Of a stretch of 8,261 nucleotides of DNA, positions 6,394 through 8,261 are shown piece by piece. Positions within the stretch are counted from its first letter, which is position 1. Each line of letters begins with the position of its first letter. This DNA comes from Actinomycetota bacterium (lineage in GTDB: Bacteria > Actinomycetota > Acidimicrobiia > Acidimicrobiales > Ilumatobacteraceae). A program made the position numbers and the translations under genes. The DNA is taken from NCBI GenBank assembly GCA_005789925.1, contig SXWG01000089.1, forward strand, positions 1 through 8,261, given 5' to 3'. A model generated the notes under the pieces. The model made no database searches and was not told the origin of the DNA. It saw only the letters and a program-made list of their open reading frames with translations.

Positions 6394-7197
6394 GTGACGG
6401 CGCACACCTCCACCCACGCGGTGCTTGGCCTGCGACATGCGTCCGTCGTTCATGATGGGCGCTGCGTCGTCGATGACCTGAGCCTTGACCTCAACGACGG
6501 TGAGCGCTGGGTCGTGCTCGGAGCGAATGGTTGCGGCAAGACCACCTTGCTCAGGGTGCTCTCGCTCTACTTGCACCCGACGACTGGCATCGTCACATTT
6601 CGGGGTACACCCCTCGGCAGCTTCGACGTGCGACAAGTGCGCAAGCACATCGCCTACTCATCGGCGTGTCTGGCGACAGACCTGCGGCCAGCCCTCGCCG
6701 CAATCGACGTGGTGATGACCGCAAAACACGGGGCACTCGAGACGTGGTGGAACGACTATGACGAGTCCGATCGGCAACGCGCGCACGAGTGTCTGGCGCG
6801 TCTTGAGATCGACTCGTTGGCACACCGATCCTTCGGCACATTGTCGTCAGGTGAGCAACAACGAGTACTTCTCGCTCGGACATTGATGTGCGACCCACAC
6901 GCCGTGCTTCTCGACGAACCAAGTGCCCGACTCGACCTCGGTGGTCGCGAAAGACTTGTGAGCGACCTCGATGCGCTCGCGGAGGCCGCACCACGACTGC
7001 CGATGGTTTTGGTGACACATCATGTCGATGAAATTCCGACAGCATGCACACACGCGTTGCTCATGAAAAACGGTGCTGCCATCAGTCAAGGACCCATTGA
7101 GGACGTCTTCACGTCGGCGAATGTCAGCGACTGCTTCGACATCGACCTCGTCGTCAGCAGGCGGGACAATCGCCGCTGGACTGCCCATCGACCCTGA
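6394..7197 (+). CDS. Stand-alone ABC ATPase, ModF/COG1119-like
   Basis: This is a single ABC nucleotide-binding domain of 267 residues with no membrane segment. Walker A is G-A-N-G-C-G-K-T at 43-50, the signature is L-S-S-G-E at 150-154, Walker B is A-V-L-L-D-E at 170-175, and the switch histidine is H209 in V-T-H-H-V-D-E-I-P. The last motif, together with F-G-T-L-S-S-G-E-Q-Q-R-V-L-L-A-R, is characteristic of the ModF-like group often annotated as molybdenum or iron-complex ATP-binding proteins. The Q-loop position after I-A-Y reads S-S-A, with no glutamine. No permease or binding-protein gene is adjacent. The start at GTG 6394 removes a 76-residue upstream extension that is antisense to the kinase; a later in-frame GTG sits nine codons downstream. 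Whether it drives transport with a distant permease or has a non-transport role cannot be decided here. Confidence 0.88.
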   Translation: MTAHTSTHAVLGLRHASVVHDGRCVVDDLSLDLNDGERWVVLGANGCGKTTLLRVLSLYLHPTTGIVTFRGTPLGSFDVRQVRKHIAYSSACLATDLRPALAAIDVVMTAKHGALETWWNDYDESDRQRAHECLARLEIDSLAHRSFGTLSSGEQQRVLLARTLMCDPHAVLLDEPSARLDLGGRERLVSDLDALAEAAPRLPMVLVTHHVDEIPTACTHALLMKNGAAISQGPIEDVFTSANVSDCFDIDLVVSRRDNRRWTAHRP

Positions 7198-7202
7198 GAA
7201 GG

Positions 7203-7628
7203 TCAGGCACACGCGCGCGGAAGGAGCTCCTTTGCGACTGCCACATGATCCCTGAGAACTTTGTCCAAGAGGCCACCTGTCCACAGTGTGCCCTGATAGT
7301 CGAGACTCACGGCCACGACCGTGTGAGCAGCGTCAGCCTGCAATGCGACGGCCAACACCCACGGAGCGTGTGACTTGCCGTCGATTTCCTTGCGCTCAAA
7401 CACGATTCGCGTCGGCTCATTAACACTGCGCGTCATACGAAGTCTCTTGGACCGTGCGAATGGTCCGACCTTTGCTCGCAATTCGACGTTCCACGTCTGT
7501 GCGTCGACCCGTTCGACAGAATGCACGAGGGGCATCCATGCGTTGTATCGACCAAGGTCGTCGACATGGGGTCGCACACGATCGATCGTCGCCGGCACAT
7601 GCACCGACTCGTCAAGCCTCACTCGCAC
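7203..7628 (-). CDS. SRPBCC (START/Bet v 1-like) family protein
   Basis: This 141-residue soluble protein has the outline of the SRPBCC helix-grip fold. An N-terminal strand (S-V-H-V-P-A) leads into helices containing V-R-P-H-V-D-D-L-G-R-Y-N-A-W-M-P, typical of polyketide-cyclase/dehydrase-like members. A run of alternating beta strands follows, and a long C-terminal helix (L-L-D-K-V-L-R-D-H-V-A-V-A-K-E-L-L) completes the fold. Members bind hydrophobic ligands in a central cavity; no ligand or enzymatic activity can be assigned. The start is GTG 7628, with another GTG at 7622 two codons later; neither has a clear ribosome binding site. It lies 57 nt downstream of the DUF3499 gene in the same direction and may share its transcript. 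Its stop is only 5 nt from the stop of the converging ABC gene. Confidence 0.82.
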   Translation of the reverse strand: MRVRLDESVHVPATIDRVRPHVDDLGRYNAWMPLVHSVERVDAQTWNVELRAKVGPFARSKRLRMTRSVNEPTRIVFERKEIDGKSHAPWVLAVALQADAAHTVVAVSLDYQGTLWTGGLLDKVLRDHVAVAKELLPRACA

Positions 7629-7685
7629 ACCGGATGTTCGTTGCAGTACATCTTCTGTGTGCCCGAGTCTCCGGATGCAATGTTG

Positions 7686-8222
7686 CTAGACGCCACGGGA
7701 CCGGTCACCGAACGCCCGGCCAAGCAAGCGTCCTCGCACGGAACTTCCGTCGGCATCGTCGTCTGTCTCGTCCTCGTCACCACGGCGTGTAAGCCGTGGC
7801 ATCCACGGTGCACCTCGCTCGTCATCGGCAGTGATCGGCTCCGGTCGATCTTCAGGGGCCGCCTCTCTCGTCACCGGCATTGCTGCAGGCGAGGCAACGT
7901 CATCAAAGAGGCCCGTGTCACCAGGGATGTGTGTCGCCGTAGACACGTGCTTCGAAGAACGAGCCGACGTCTTCTTCGATGAACCCGACGAATCCGTCGT
8001 GTCAGGGGCGAGGAAGAGCCGAGGCACAGACTCGCGGCGGTCATCGATGGTCCAACCCCGTGGCACTCGCAGACCATCAGCGTGTTTCTGACACAAACTC
8101 CCGGCCAATGCCGGGTCTTCTGAGAGCGCCGAATCGAGACGCACGACAAGACCTGCGTTGTCGATCACATATGAAACTGCAGTTGGCATTGAACAGCCAG
8201 GACGTTCACACAAGCGACGCAC
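7686..8222 (-). CDS. DUF3499 family zinc-ribbon-like protein
   Basis: This is a 178-residue protein. The first 60 residues match the actinobacterial DUF3499 pattern: R-L-C-E-R-P-G-C near the start, then L-C-Q-K-H-A-D and L-R-V-P-R-G-W. C5, C10, C44 and H47 form a plausible single zinc site (C-X4-C ... C-X2-H). From about residue 65 the sequence becomes Ser/Asp/Glu/Arg/Pro-rich and is probably disordered, with an acidic run D-E-D-E-T-D-D-D-A-D and a basic C-terminus. No function is established for the family as far as I know. GTG 8222 is the only usable start, because an in-frame TAG lies just upstream at 8232-8234. In other actinobacteria, from memory, this gene sits near phosphomannomutase and WhiB-type genes; here the neighbour downstream is the SRPBCC gene. 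Confidence 0.87.
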   Translation of the reverse strand: MRRLCERPGCSMPTAVSYVIDNAGLVVRLDSALSEDPALAGSLCQKHADGLRVPRGWTIDDRRESVPRLFLAPDTTDSSGSSKKTSARSSKHVSTATHIPGDTGLFDDVASPAAMPVTREAAPEDRPEPITADDERGAPWMPRLTRRGDEDETDDDADGSSVRGRLLGRAFGDRSRGV

Positions 8223-8261
8223 AGAAAAAAACTAGTTCCCCCGGCGTGCCTGGACGGGACA
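8223..8261 (-). promoter_or_regulatory. Leader upstream of the DUF3499 gene
   Basis: Only 39 nt of upstream sequence are in the window. Read in the gene's direction, it has a GGGGG run, then the 8-base palindrome AACTAGTT (8230-8237 on the plus strand), merging into seven T residues that end two bases before the GTG. The AT-rich patch stands out from its GC-rich surroundings. The G run lies 15 nt from the start, too far for a normal ribosome binding site. It may be part of a promoter or an unusual leader; the function is not shown. Confidence 0.2.

Noticed and set aside
6346..6648. Upstream extension of the kinase to 416 residues
   Set aside because: It overlaps the 5' end of the divergent ABC gene, and the extra residues look like frame noise.
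7521..7982. A 153-codon plus-strand frame opposite the SRPBCC and DUF3499 genes
   Set aside because: It spans two better-supported minus-strand genes and their gap, and its translation is Arg/His/Cys-rich noise.
8223..8242. Rho-independent terminator at the T tract before the DUF3499 gene
   Set aside because: The only inverted repeat beside the T run is the 8-base AACTAGTT with no loop, so no GC-rich stem can form.

Overview
This looks like chromosomal DNA from a moderately GC-rich actinobacterium. The evidence is a mycothiol synthase (MshD), which marks Actinomycetota, a DUF3499 zinc-ribbon protein, and a kinase/DUF6285 pair. The style of the HisC and Nth N-termini makes me lean towards class Acidimicrobiia (Ilumatobacter-like), but that placement is inference from memory of protein families, not a search. 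I see no insertion sequence, phage gene, tRNA, rRNA, CRISPR array or long repeat.

Layout, left to right. (1) A leftward cluster: nth (endonuclease III), a 66-residue unknown protein coupled to it by an ATGA overlap, then the start of hisC, which runs off the left edge. (2) A rightward operon divergent from nth: mshD, pepF (M3 oligoendopeptidase, ATGA overlap) and rlmN (7 nt gap). (3) A leftward pair that meets rlmN tail to tail: an aminoglycoside-phosphotransferase-fold small-molecule kinase followed by a DUF6285 protein (TGATG overlap). (4) A rightward single gene for a stand-alone ABC ATPase of the ModF/COG1119 type. (5) A leftward pair that meets it tail to tail: DUF3499 protein, then an SRPBCC-fold protein.

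The region is very compact. No stretch over 60 bases lacks a gene. Convergent gene ends are 12 and 5 nt apart with no visible hairpin terminator, and the divergent starts are about 22 and 48 nt apart. Most unlinked genes appear to start at GTG without a clear Shine-Dalgarno sequence, while most genes following another gene within an operon start at ATG.

Most of the content is core housekeeping: DNA base-excision repair, histidine synthesis, mycothiol synthesis, peptide turnover, and rRNA/tRNA methylation. The least understood parts are the 66-residue protein between nth and hisC, the kinase/DUF6285 pair (which resembles the LvaAB 4-hydroxyacyl-CoA kinase module without its usual dehydrogenase), the permease-less ABC ATPase, and the DUF3499 protein. 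I found no convincing new multi-gene system.
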